A stretch of 64,000 bases of DNA, taken from assembly GCF_041821145.1 (NCBI RefSeq), contig NZ_JBGUBC010000008.1:71932-135931 (forward strand). The letters run 5' to 3'. The first letter of the stretch is position 1. The number at the start of each line of letters is the position of its first letter. The notes under the pieces were generated by a model, which did not search any database, was not told the origin of the DNA, and saw nothing but the letters and a program-made list of their open reading frames with translations. Source of the DNA: Halopenitus sp041821145. Lineage in GTDB: Archaea > Halobacteriota > Halobacteria > Halobacteriales > Haloferacaceae. A program made the translations under genes and the position numbers. Below, one piece after another: positions 33,893-41,964 of the stretch.

Positions 33893-35149
33893 TCACAGCG
33901 TTACGTCGACCAGATCGGAGACGATCCGTCCCCGATCGAGGTGCGAGGAGACGATGCGTTCAGCGTCGGTCCCGTCGACGTCTCCGTACCAGACGCCATC
34001 GGGATAGACGGCCACCATCGGTCCGTCTCCGCAGCGTCCGAGACACGACGAGCGGGTAATGCGCGCCTCGCAGGCGTCGGAGTCGCGAGCAGCCTGGCGT
34101 AGTCGTTCGAGAACCGCCGGCGCTCCGTCGGCCGCGCACGTCTGATTCGTACAGACCGCGACGTGAGCCTCGGGCGCGTCGTGGGCGTGCGGTTCCGCGT
34201 CGACGTCGTCCCGATCAGCGTGGGACTCCCGGTGTGTCATCGCTCGGAGCATCGCTCGGGCACCGCCGACATCCTCCTCGTACCCGTCGAGTTCGACCTT
34301 GTACTTACAGGTGTCACACGACATCTCGACGCTGTCGGTGCGGGCCGCCTGCCAGCGATCGCCGAGCACGTCGAGCAACCGCGAGTCAGTCCCGAGCGGG
34401 TCGCCGGCCGCGGCGTCGACATAAGGGTATTCGTCGTCGAAGGCGGCGGTCCCGTCACGGATCCGCTCGGTCAACACGCCATCGCCGAGCATGTATGGGA
34501 GCACGATGATGGCGTCCGGGCGATCCGTGGCGATCCGGTGAAGCGTCTCATCGAGACGGGGCTCGGTCACGCCGATGAAGGACGCAGCAACGCGATCGAA
34601 GCTGCGTCCCTCCCGAAGCAGTCGAGCAAGCTTGTGGACGTCACCGTTGGCGTCGGGATCGCTCGATCCGCGGGCGCAGACGACGACGGCGACGTTCGCG
34701 TCCGCGCGGTCGACTTCCAGGTCGTCCTCGACGGTCGTAGCTCGATCGTCGAGCAGGTCGACGATCGCCGGGTGGATCCCGAGATGCGATCCGTTGTGGA
34801 TCTCGACGTCCGAATGAGCGGATCGAGCCGTCCGGACCGCAAGCGGGACGTCGGTCTTCACATGGCTCGCGGCAAAAAGCGACAATTGGACGACGGTGAT
34901 TCGCGAGACTGTCGCGGCCAGTCCCGCGATCGCCTCGTCGATCGATGGGGACGCGAGTTCGATGAAGCCGGCATCGACCGGGATCCCGAGCCGCTCCTCC
35001 AGGCCGGCCGCGAGTTCCCGAACCTGCTCATTCGAGCGCTCCCGACGCGATCCGTGGCCGACCAGAAGCACGGCTTCGTCGTCGCGATCCATCGCGGACA
35101 CCGGGGTCGTTGGGGCAGCCGAACGAGTGGCGTCGGAATTCGTCGTCAT
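33893..35149 (-). CDS. cbiX: Sirohydrochlorin cobaltochelatase CbiX with C-terminal [2Fe-2S] domain
   Basis: Early cobalt-insertion chelatase of the anaerobic pathway, 418 residues. The first chelatase half begins near residue 25 with LLVGHGSRRERSNEQV, holding the catalytic His; LFAASHVKTDVPLAV has the second metal-site His. The second half reads VVVCARGSSDPDANG, so its His is replaced and only one half looks active. A linker with SCDTCKYK (C-x2-C) follows, then a thioredoxin-like [2Fe-2S] module: VCTNQTC, SSCLGRC and WYGDVDG. The start overlaps the upstream gene by one base. The added cluster may act as a redox sensor or cobalt gate. Confidence 0.92.
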   Translation of the reverse strand: MTTNSDATRSAAPTTPVSAMDRDDEAVLLVGHGSRRERSNEQVRELAAGLEERLGIPVDAGFIELASPSIDEAIAGLAATVSRITVVQLSLFAASHVKTDVPLAVRTARSAHSDVEIHNGSHLGIHPAIVDLLDDRATTVEDDLEVDRADANVAVVVCARGSSDPDANGDVHKLARLLREGRSFDRVAASFIGVTEPRLDETLHRIATDRPDAIIVLPYMLGDGVLTERIRDGTAAFDDEYPYVDAAAGDPLGTDSRLLDVLGDRWQAARTDSVEMSCDTCKYKVELDGYEEDVGGARAMLRAMTHRESHADRDDVDAEPHAHDAPEAHVAVCTNQTCAADGAPAVLERLRQAARDSDACEARITRSSCLGRCGDGPMVAVYPDGVWYGDVDGTDAERIVSSHLDRGRIVSDLVDVTL

Positions 35150-35874
35150 CACGTGTCCTCCAGGTCGCCCACGTCGGATCCGGTCGCACGCTCGATGCTC
35201 CGGCGAAGCTTCGCGCGTCGATCGGCCGCGTAGAGTCCGGACTCGTCGCTTCCGGTGTAGAGCCACTCGGCGAACGCGGAGACGTCCGCATCGTCAGCCA
35301 GCCCGAACCAGTAGCCGTCCGAGGAGGTTTCCGAAAGGTCGTCGGTCGGGATGTGTGGCTCGGCGGCCGACAGCTGCGAGCGGATCGTCCCGAGGAGCGC
35401 GCGGTCGTCGTGGACGAAGGAGACGCCGACCGAAGCGGACGACTCCCGAAAACAGACCGTACCGCAGGCCTCGAACAGTCCTCGAAGGAGTTGAGAACGG
35501 TGGTCACGGAAGGCGTCAAACCGGTACCCACCGGGCTGCCCATCGATCGGGAGCCCGAAGGCAGCGCTCGCGCGCTCGGCCGGCGCGCCGATGGCCTGCA
35601 ACTCGTAAGCGTCCTCGAATCGAACGATCGAGGCGTCGTGGGCGGACTCGCGGGCGGCGATGCGATGGTCGGTCCCCGTCCGGCTGGTTCCCGCGATCGC
35701 GGCGAGCGCGTCGGCCGCCGTCTCGTCGCCGGCGCGGGTCGTGATGCAGTTTGCGGTCAGTTCGCCGTCGCCGGCTACCCGACCCCAGAAGTACGCCGTT
35801 TCCGGGGTCGCCGCGAGCAGGTCATCCGCCGGCTCGATCGGAGGGGATGCAGCTGTCGGATCGGCGTCACTCAT
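35149..35874 (-). CDS. Cobalamin-operon protein with LAGLIDADG-like fold
   Basis: 241 residues, placed between a ferredoxin gene and cbiX with overlaps on both sides (8 bases and 1 base). Two helix motifs resemble LAGLIDADG homing endonucleases: AYFWGRVAGDGELT near residue 26, and QLLRGLFEACGTVCF near residue 130. The end YAADRRAKLRRSIERA is like the K-rich last helix of such enzymes. In the second motif the catalytic acid position is Cys, so nuclease activity is unlikely. It is a free-standing gene in an operon, with no intein or intron. It may be a domesticated DNA- or RNA-binding regulator, or may have been reused to bind a tetrapyrrole. The fold is my inference from the motifs. Confidence 0.65.
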   Translation of the reverse strand: MSDADPTAASPPIEPADDLLAATPETAYFWGRVAGDGELTANCITTRAGDETAADALAAIAGTSRTGTDHRIAARESAHDASIVRFEDAYELQAIGAPAERASAAFGLPIDGQPGGYRFDAFRDHRSQLLRGLFEACGTVCFRESSASVGVSFVHDDRALLGTIRSQLSAAEPHIPTDDLSETSSDGYWFGLADDADVSAFAEWLYTGSDESGLYAADRRAKLRRSIERATGSDVGDLEDT

Positions 35875-36178
35875 CGGTGGCCACCTCGTTTGCTCCACTC
35901 GCTTTTGCTTCCGTCATCATATCGTCCGTCGCTACCGCCACCTCGATCGCGTCGACCGGACAGGCTGTGGCAGCCCGTTCGGCGTCAGCCAGCCGGTCAT
36001 CGGCGAAGCGAGCGACGATCGTTCCGTCGGTGATCTCGCTATCGCCGATCGTCGCCAGCCCGTCGGCGGCTTCTCGGAACCGGTCGTCACGGACGAGACA
36101 GGCGAAGATGCCCTCGCAGGCGTCCCGATCGAGGGTCACGCGGTAGGGCTCGTTTTGACAGGTGGAGTCAGTAGTCAT
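35867..36178 (-). CDS. Ferredoxin (single 3Fe-4S/4Fe-4S cluster type)
   Basis: 103 residues. The cluster ligands are in RDACEGIFACLVRDDRF (C-x5-C) and AATACPVDAIEVAVA (C-P), a pattern of small one-cluster ferredoxins in which the second Cys of the usual CxxCxxC set is missing, so a [3Fe-4S] cluster is possible. An early extra Cys is present in DSTCQNE. It overlaps cbiH1 (11 bases) and the LAGLIDADG-like gene (8 bases). Likely a redox partner for reductive steps in the corrin pathway, by position. Confidence 0.8.
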   Translation of the reverse strand: MTTDSTCQNEPYRVTLDRDACEGIFACLVRDDRFREAADGLATIGDSEITDGTIVARFADDRLADAERAATACPVDAIEVAVATDDMMTEAKASGANEVATDE

Positions 36179-37295
36179 ACTTGGACTCGTATCCGCGGGG
36201 GGTCACCATTCGATCGTCCCAGACGTACGTCTCCTCGTTGCCGACGAGGATCGTCGTCGTCATGTCGATCAAGTCGCTTTCGCCGAGCGCCTCCAGCTCA
36301 CCGAGTTCGACGATCTCCACGCGCTCGTCCTCACGACCGGCGCCGTGGACGATCCCGACCGGCGTCTCCGGGTCGCGGTGGTCAAGCAGGATCTCACAGC
36401 ACGTTCGGAAGTTCTCGCGACGCTTGCGGCTCCAGGGATTGTAGATCGCGATCGTGAACCCCTCCGGAGCGACCGCGTGGAGCCGGGATTCGATCTTCTC
36501 CATCGGCGTCAAGTGGTCCGAAAGCGAGACGCTGACCGTGTCGTTGACGAGGGGTGCACCGAGACGCGCACCACACGACTGGGCGGCGGGCACGCCGGGA
36601 ACGACCTCGAAGTCGACCGATTCGGCGGTCGCACCCTTCGACTCCAGGATCTCAAGCGCCAGACCGGCGAGCGCATAGACGTTCGGGTCCCCGCTTCCGA
36701 CGATCGCGACGTGGTGGCCGGCAAGCGCCCGGTCGATCGCCTCCTCGGTGCGGGAGACCTCCCCGCACATCGGCGTGTCGTACAGCTCCTCTGCCGACTC
36801 GATCACCTCATCGGGGAGGAGGTCGATGTAGGTGGTGTATCCGACGACGTGGTCGGCCGCAAGAAGGGCTCCTCTGGCGCGTGCGGTCATTCCCTCCGGC
36901 TCGCCGGGACCGAGCCCGACCGCCACGAGGCGACCCGGATCGCCCTCGAAGTCATCGACGGTCGATTCGACGTTCTCATCGGTCGCGTCCCGCTTTGCAG
37001 CGGCAGCGTCCGACGTCGACGCCCCGCAGCCGGATCCGGAGTCGGTCGGGGAGTCGGAGGCGGCCTCCGAACTCGATCCACCACACTTCGAGGAGGAGGC
37101 GGAGGCCGCCGAGCGCGAATCGCTCGACCCGCCACAGGTCGCGGGGCCCGAGTCGGTGGCGGTATCGGTCGTTTCGATCGCGTCGTTTGTCCCCACCGTC
37201 TCGGTGGAGTCAGCGTCCGTCTCAGTCGTGTCTGCGTCCGTCTCGGTCGTTTCACCGTTCGTCTCGGTCGTGTCGGTGGTGTCGTTCGTGCTCAT
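36168..37295 (-). CDS. cbiH: Cobalt-precorrin-3 C17-methyltransferase (copy 1)
   Basis: Methylates C17 and drives ring contraction. 375 residues; the catalytic fold begins near residue 128: VAVGLGPGEPEGMTARARGA, then GSGDPNVYALAGLALE, PGVPAAQSCGARLGAPLVND and IYNPWSRKRRENF. The first 125 residues are a Thr/Asp/Glu repeat followed by a Ser/Gly segment with three Cys (TCGGSS, KCGGSS, GCGAST), which is not part of the family fold. It overlaps the ferredoxin gene by 11 bases, and copy 2 is immediately upstream. Confidence 0.92.
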   Translation of the reverse strand: MSTNDTTDTTETNGETTETDADTTETDADSTETVGTNDAIETTDTATDSGPATCGGSSDSRSAASASSSKCGGSSSEAASDSPTDSGSGCGASTSDAAAAKRDATDENVESTVDDFEGDPGRLVAVGLGPGEPEGMTARARGALLAADHVVGYTTYIDLLPDEVIESAEELYDTPMCGEVSRTEEAIDRALAGHHVAIVGSGDPNVYALAGLALEILESKGATAESVDFEVVPGVPAAQSCGARLGAPLVNDTVSVSLSDHLTPMEKIESRLHAVAPEGFTIAIYNPWSRKRRENFRTCCEILLDHRDPETPVGIVHGAGREDERVEIVELGELEALGESDLIDMTTTILVGNEETYVWDDRMVTPRGYESKYDY

Positions 37296-37297
37296 GA

Positions 37298-38218
37298 TCA
37301 GAAATCGTCGACGTCACGCCCGCCGCGCGGGGTGACGAGATGTTCGCCGTGGTCGTTCTCCCAGACGGTCGTCTCGTGAGTGCCGACGAGGATGGACGTC
37401 CCCATCCCGCTGACCTCCTCGTCGTGGTCGGTTGCCTCGCCAAGGGTAGTGATCGTGTGCGTCTCGTCCTCGAGGTTGCGCCCAGCGTCGCCGCGGCCGG
37501 CATCGTTGAAGATGCCGACGGGAACGTCGTCGGATCGCTCCTCCCGAATCACGTCGATCGCGCGCTCGTAATCCCGCCAGCAGTTGTACAAAACGATCAC
37601 GAACCCGCTGATCGCGGCTGCACGCAGTTTCTCCTCGATCTCCGCCCAGCCGCGCCACTTGTCGGACAGCGAGACGGTGCAGAAGTCGTTCGACAGCGGT
37701 GCACCGAGGTTCGCCGCACCGCCGAGCGCCGCGGTCACACCCGGGACGACCTCGATCGGGACGTCACGAGCGTCCTCGGCGTCGGCCATCGTGAACAGGA
37801 GGTCGCTTTTGCCGTAGACGTTCGGGTCCCCCCCGGAGACGTGTGCGACGTCCTCGCCGGCACGAACGCGCTCGAAGGCCTCCTTCGCCAACTCGATCTG
37901 GCGTCCCATCGACGATCGAACGAGCGTCTGGCGGGCCCCGTCGGGACGTTCGAGAACGGTTCCGGAGTCATCGTCAGGATCGTCCGTACTCGTCCCAGCA
38001 GCCGCATCATCGATCTCGGCGCTCTCGGGGGGGAGGGTCCCGTCGCGTCGCAGGAACTCCTGATAGAGGTTCGAGGCGATCACGCAGTCGGCAGTGGCGA
38101 TCACGTCTCGTGCTCGCTGAGTCATCGCGTGCGGGAGCCCGGGACCGATCCCGACGACGTAGAGGGTTCCGAGACCGTCAGTACCTACCTCCCCGCTTCC
38201 CGCGTCGTGAGCCGCCAT
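37298..38218 (-). CDS. cbiH: Cobalt-precorrin-3 C17-methyltransferase homologue (copy 2)
   Basis: 306 residues of the same family as copy 1: LYVVGIGPGLPHAMTQRARD, SGGDPNVYGKSDLLFTMA, PGVTAALGGAANLGAPLSND and VLYNCWRDYERAID. It differs in having a short N-terminus and an acidic insert near residues 65-90. Two adjacent CbiH-type genes are usual in haloarchaeal cobalamin clusters; one may have taken another step, for example replacing a missing methyltransferase or reductase. Spacing is 1-2 bases on both sides. Confidence 0.88.
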   Translation of the reverse strand: MAAHDAGSGEVGTDGLGTLYVVGIGPGLPHAMTQRARDVIATADCVIASNLYQEFLRRDGTLPPESAEIDDAAAGTSTDDPDDDSGTVLERPDGARQTLVRSSMGRQIELAKEAFERVRAGEDVAHVSGGDPNVYGKSDLLFTMADAEDARDVPIEVVPGVTAALGGAANLGAPLSNDFCTVSLSDKWRGWAEIEEKLRAAAISGFVIVLYNCWRDYERAIDVIREERSDDVPVGIFNDAGRGDAGRNLEDETHTITTLGEATDHDEEVSGMGTSILVGTHETTVWENDHGEHLVTPRGGRDVDDF

Positions 38219-38219
38219 C

Positions 38220-39323
38220 CTATCGCCCCACCGCCACGGTCACGGCATCGTCGAACCGCTCCTTCTCGCGGACGAGTTCGTGCTCGCGACCGCCGGCGAT
38301 CGCCGACGCCTCCGCGATCCCCGGCCAGCCGATCAGCTCCTTCGAGCGGGACGGGGAGGGCCCCTCGAACGCCTCCAGAGTCTCCTTCTCGAAGAGAACG
38401 ACTCCGGCACCGATCGCCTCCGCCGCCGCATAGAGCCCCTCCTCGCCCTCCTTTCTGGTTCCAGTGGCGACGAAGTCTATGTTCTCAACGGTCAAATCGA
38501 GGTCGTCGAGCGCGGCCTCCCAGGCGTCGAGGACCTGCTCCTCGTCCACGCCCGAGACGGTCCCCGTCCCGATCACGACGCGATCGTCGCTTTCGCCGCC
38601 CCCGTTCCGCTTGAGGACGGTCACGTCGTCATCGACGAGGACCGCCCGAGGTCCGTCGAGGCGGGCGACCGGGCCGAGTTCCTCGTTGAGGACGGCGAGG
38701 TTCGTCGCCACCGTTGAGTCGCCGTTGACGACGTGGCTGTCGAGCGCCTTGGCCCTGCTCTCGACACCCTGTTTGCCCGCCGCCTCGCTGGCGGTGGTCA
38801 TCGCCGGAACCGCACCGAGCGTCGAGAGGTCGTGAGCGACCTGGTTGGCGCCGTGGTGGCCGCCCGTAATCGGGATCGCCCAAGTGAGTTCCTCGTCGAC
38901 CACGACGATAGCGGGGTCGTCCCACTTGTCGTCGAGCAGGGGCGCGGTCTTTCGCATCGCGATCCCCGATGCCATGAGTCCAACGAAGCAGTCGTATTCA
39001 CCCCAGTGGTCCGCGAAAACGTCGCCGTGATATTCGATGACGTCGATGCGGTCGTACTCCTCGCCGAGCCCTTCGACGATCTCCTCGGCGGTGTCGAGCT
39101 TGCGCTCGAAGCTCACGATCGCTATCTCCTCGGCCACTTCACCGTCCGAATCCGGCGTGGAACAGCTCGCTCCCGAGTCGTCGTCGGTAGTGTCGGCGTC
39201 TGCGTCAGCGGTCTCGGTTCCGTCCGTTGGGTTGTTCTCGTCCGTCGGGTCGGATTTGTCGGTGGGGTTGTTCTCGTCCGTCGATTCGACGTCGTCGGTC
39301 GTGCGGTCTGTGTCCGTACTCAT
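38220..39323 (-). CDS. cbiG: Cobalt-precorrin-5A hydrolase
   Basis: Opens the delta-lactone and removes the C20 unit as acetaldehyde in the anaerobic pathway. 367 residues: an Asp/Asn/Pro/Thr repeat leader of about 60 residues, the N-terminal CbiG domain with GLMASGIAMRKTAPLLDDKW and ITGGHHGANQVAHDLS, and the C-terminal domain with DFVATGTRKEGEEGLYAAAE. The leader ends in GASCSTPDSD, with a single Cys like those in CbiH1. It lies one base before copy 2 of cbiH. Confidence 0.93.
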   Translation of the reverse strand: MSTDTDRTTDDVESTDENNPTDKSDPTDENNPTDGTETADADADTTDDDSGASCSTPDSDGEVAEEIAIVSFERKLDTAEEIVEGLGEEYDRIDVIEYHGDVFADHWGEYDCFVGLMASGIAMRKTAPLLDDKWDDPAIVVVDEELTWAIPITGGHHGANQVAHDLSTLGAVPAMTTASEAAGKQGVESRAKALDSHVVNGDSTVATNLAVLNEELGPVARLDGPRAVLVDDDVTVLKRNGGGESDDRVVIGTGTVSGVDEEQVLDAWEAALDDLDLTVENIDFVATGTRKEGEEGLYAAAEAIGAGVVLFEKETLEAFEGPSPSRSKELIGWPGIAEASAIAGGREHELVREKERFDDAVTVAVGR

Positions 39324-39339
39324 CGGTAGATTACGTCGG

Positions 39340-39400
39340 CTTCATCGGTGGATCACATCGATCTTCATCGGTGGATCACATCGATCTTCATCGGTGGGTC
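39340..39400. repeat. 23-bp tandem repeat between cbiG and cbiF
   Basis: The unit starting CTTCATCGGTGGATCACATC occurs at 39340-39362 and 39363-39385, with a third, diverging copy from 39386. It fills most of the 93-base gap between cbiF and cbiG, otherwise the widest gap among the methyltransferase genes of this operon. It may be a regulatory spacer or a slippage product. Confidence 0.85.
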
Positions 39401-39416
39401 CCTCGGTCAGCATTGG

Positions 39417-40472
39417 TCAGTCGCCCGCCTCGTTGGCCTCGATCGGGTCCGTCGATTCCGTCGTCTCGGATGCCTCGGCCGCCTCGTCCGTCTCGTCCGC
39501 GGTCGCTCCGCGATTCGCCCAGTCGCCGTAGAGGTACGACCGCTCGTAGCCGGCCTTGCGTGCCGCATCACCGATGACCACGAGCGCGGAGGCACGATAG
39601 CCGGCCGACTCGACCGCGGCGCCGATCGTCTCGATCGTTCCCTCGATGACGTCCTCGTCGGGCCAGGAAGCATGATAGACGACAGCCACCGGCGTCTCGG
39701 GGTCGTGGCCATCGTCGAGGAGCCGGTCCATCGTCTCGGGGATCGCGTGGGTGCCGAGATAGATGCAGGTCGTCACGTCGCCCATCTCGACGAACTCGCC
39801 GATGTGGTCGTCCTCCGGATCGAGCGTCCGTCCCTGTGGGCGGGTGAACGCGACGTGATTGGCCACGCCGTTCAACGTGAGTTGGGTCCGCAGCGTCGCG
39901 CTGGCTGCGAACGCCGACGTGACCCCAGGAACGAGGAACGTGGGAACGCCTTCGTGTTCGAGCGCATCCATCTGTTCGAGGGCCGCGCCGTAGATCGCCG
40001 GGTCGCCGCTGTGGAGTCGGACCACGTTTCGCCCCGCCTCGTGGGCGTCTCGCATCAGCGGGACGAGCTCCTCGAGGTCCTTCCCGACACTCGAAACGCG
40101 CTCGGCGTCCGCACAGTACGCGTCGAGAAGTTCGCTATTGACGAGCGAACCTGCATGGACCACGAGGTCCGCCGACTCGATGAGCTCACGACCGGTGACC
40201 GTGAGGAGCCCCGGATCCCCGGGACCGGCGCCGACGAACGGGATGCCCTCACCCACTTCGCCCGCGGACCGCTCGTGGATCCGGGGGTCACGATCGACCG
40301 CCCCAGCGGCCGTCTCGGCGTCGATCGCCTCCTGCGGATCGACCTCTCCTTGTGGATCGACTTCCCCTTGCGGATCGGTGACGTCCTCGGAGTCGGTCGC
40401 CGTGACATCCTCGGAGTCGGTCGCCGTGACATCCTCGGAGTCGGTCGCCGTGACATCCTCGGAGTCGGTCAT
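39417..40472 (-). CDS. cbiF: Cobalt-precorrin-4 C11-methyltransferase
   Basis: 351 residues from the ATG at 40472, chosen because it gives the 4-base ATGA overlap with cbiL seen elsewhere in this operon (an ATG at 40496 is also in frame). After a repeat-encoded acidic leader of about 70 residues comes the SAM methyltransferase fold: IPFVGAGPGDPGLLTVTGRE, VHAGSLVNSELLDAY, RLHSGDPAIYGAALEQMDAL and VPGVTSAFAASATLRTQLTL. The LVVHAGSLVN segment is typical of CbiF/CobM. Confidence 0.95.
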   Translation of the reverse strand: MTDSEDVTATDSEDVTATDSEDVTATDSEDVTDPQGEVDPQGEVDPQEAIDAETAAGAVDRDPRIHERSAGEVGEGIPFVGAGPGDPGLLTVTGRELIESADLVVHAGSLVNSELLDAYCADAERVSSVGKDLEELVPLMRDAHEAGRNVVRLHSGDPAIYGAALEQMDALEHEGVPTFLVPGVTSAFAASATLRTQLTLNGVANHVAFTRPQGRTLDPEDDHIGEFVEMGDVTTCIYLGTHAIPETMDRLLDDGHDPETPVAVVYHASWPDEDVIEGTIETIGAAVESAGYRASALVVIGDAARKAGYERSYLYGDWANRGATADETDEAAEASETTESTDPIEANEAGD

Positions 40473-40473
40473 C
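40378..40473. repeat. Four 24-bp tandem repeats in the 5' end of cbiF
   Basis: The unit GTGACATCCTCGGAGTCGGT plus CGCC is repeated at 40378-40401, 40402-40425, 40426-40449 and 40450-40473 with at most three changes. Being 24 bases long it keeps the reading frame and encodes TDSEDVTA four times. A shorter 18-bp repeat encoding DPQGEV follows. It has no spacers, so it is not a CRISPR array. Confidence 0.92.
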
Positions 40474-41314
40474 TCGACGTCCTCCGGTTCCCACATCGTG
40501 ACCGTCTTCCGGCGGCGACGGAGCCTCCGCCGACATCGACGTCCCCACAGGCCTCGCTTTCGGCGATCTCTCGACGTCCAACGTCGGTCTCGGCGACGGC
40601 TGGATCAGTCGCTGTCGTCGATTCGGACTCGAAGGCCGCGGTCGCCGGAGTCCGATCCGAACCGGCATCGCGTCGCTCCGCGTACGCGAGCGTGTAGTAG
40701 TCACGATCGGCGAGGTCGTCGGGGTCGTCAGTGACGACCGTCTCACCCTGCTCCATGTACAGCCGGCGGCCGTACAGGACGTCGTATCCAGCCTCCGAGA
40801 GCTTCGCGTGGGTCGCGGGGACGTCCGTGACCTTGAACAGGACCATGCGATCGGGGCCGGTCGGGGCCGCGCCGCGGGCCGCCTCCCTGAGCGCGAGGCT
40901 CGATCCGGCGGCGACCTCGACGCCGAGCGCGGTCGTGAAGGCGGTAACAGCGCTCACTCCGGGGACGACCTCGACGTCAACCTCGGGGTGAAATGCCGCG
41001 AGCGTTCGCCGGAGATGGCCGAACGTCGAGTAGACGTTCGGGTCACCGAGCGTGACGAATGCCGCAGTACCCTCGCGAGCATTCGGAGCGATCTCCGCGG
41101 CAGCGACCTTCCAGGCCCGCCGAAGCTCCTGATCGTCGCGGGTCATCGGGAAATCGAGATCGCCGATCCGGGAGTCGGGGACGTGTTCGGTCGCCACCGA
41201 GCGCGAGAGGCGACCCGGCGAGTAGACCACGTCGGCCCGTTCGAGGATCTCCCGTCCGCGGACGGTCACGAGATCGGCGTCGCCCGGCCCGAGCCCCACG
41301 CCATAGATGGTCAT
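40469..41314 (-). CDS. cbiL: Cobalt-precorrin-2 C20-methyltransferase
   Basis: 281 residues; first methyltransferase after the chelatase step in this operon. Motifs: IYGVGLGPGDADLVTVRGRE, VTLGDPNVYSTFGHLRRTLA, PGVSAVTAFTTALGVEVA and MVLFKVTDVPATHAKL. The C-terminal 55 residues are not part of the fold and contain ACGDVDVGGG and RSRCGNRR, two isolated Cys in a low-complexity tail. It overlaps cbiT by 4 bases upstream and cbiF by 4 bases downstream. Confidence 0.94.
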   Translation of the reverse strand: MTIYGVGLGPGDADLVTVRGREILERADVVYSPGRLSRSVATEHVPDSRIGDLDFPMTRDDQELRRAWKVAAAEIAPNAREGTAAFVTLGDPNVYSTFGHLRRTLAAFHPEVDVEVVPGVSAVTAFTTALGVEVAAGSSLALREAARGAAPTGPDRMVLFKVTDVPATHAKLSEAGYDVLYGRRLYMEQGETVVTDDPDDLADRDYYTLAYAERRDAGSDRTPATAAFESESTTATDPAVAETDVGRREIAESEACGDVDVGGGSVAAGRRSRCGNRRTSR

Positions 41315-41964
41315 CGCTCACCCCCGTCCGCGGCGACGGTGTCGTCGATGGAGTCGTCGGTCCCGTCGACGCCGCCGATCAACATGTATACCGGATTGTC
41401 CGAATCGAAGCTCGTCGCGCCGGCCAGTTCGTAGCCGTGGCTCACCTGGAACTGGAGGACCCCCTCGAGAAGGCCCCGATCGCGGAACGCCTCGGCGGCG
41501 GCACCGGCGACTTCGAGCCGGGAGACGTTCATGATAACGCGATCGACGCCGATCTCCAGGGCGCGATCGAGGACGGCCTCGTAGTTGCGGCTGCCCCCGA
41601 GAAAGAGCACGTTCGCGTCCGACGGGATCCCTGTCGGCGCCGCAGCCTCACAGAGGACGACGTCCGCAAGCTCCGAATCTGCGGATCCTGCATCCCCGGA
41701 TTCCGAATCCGCGGGTGTCCGGGCGGCATCGATCCCGTTCGCGGCAAGGTTTCGCTCCGTGACTGTGAGCCGCTCGGGCTTGCGTTCGATCGCGGTCACC
41801 CGATCGGCCCGGCGGGCCGCCTCGACGGTGACGGCGCCGGTACAGGAGCCGACATCCACGAAGTGATCCGTGGTATCGAGGTCGAGTTTGTCGAGTAGGA
41901 CGGCCCGAACCTCCGGTTTCGTCGGCCCGGCCTTCGCGTCGTGGGGAAGCGAGACGTTCGCCAT
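41311..41964 (-). CDS. cbiT: Cobalt-precorrin-6B C15-methyltransferase (decarboxylating)
   Basis: 217 residues, class I SAM methyltransferase fold, distinct from the other corrin methylases. Seen are GPTKPEVRAVLLDKLDL, HFVDVGSCTGAVTVEAARRA (SAM-binding glycine loop), VTAIERKPERL, and LFLGGSRNYEAVLDRAL. A Ser/Asp/Ala-rich insert lies at about residues 85-100. It is the first gene of the long leftward cobalamin operon, with an AT-rich upstream region and a candidate operator at 41995-42007. Confidence 0.94.
   Translation of the reverse strand: MANVSLPHDAKAGPTKPEVRAVLLDKLDLDTTDHFVDVGSCTGAVTVEAARRADRVTAIERKPERLTVTERNLAANGIDAARTPADSESGDAGSADSELADVVLCEAAAPTGIPSDANVLFLGGSRNYEAVLDRALEIGVDRVIMNVSRLEVAGAAAEAFRDRGLLEGVLQFQVSHGYELAGATSFDSDNPVYMLIGGVDGTDDSIDDTVAADGGER

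Noticed and set aside
40378..40473. Tandem 24-bp repeats considered as a small CRISPR array.
   Set aside because: The repeats are head to tail without spacers, in frame inside cbiF, and there are no cas genes in the window.
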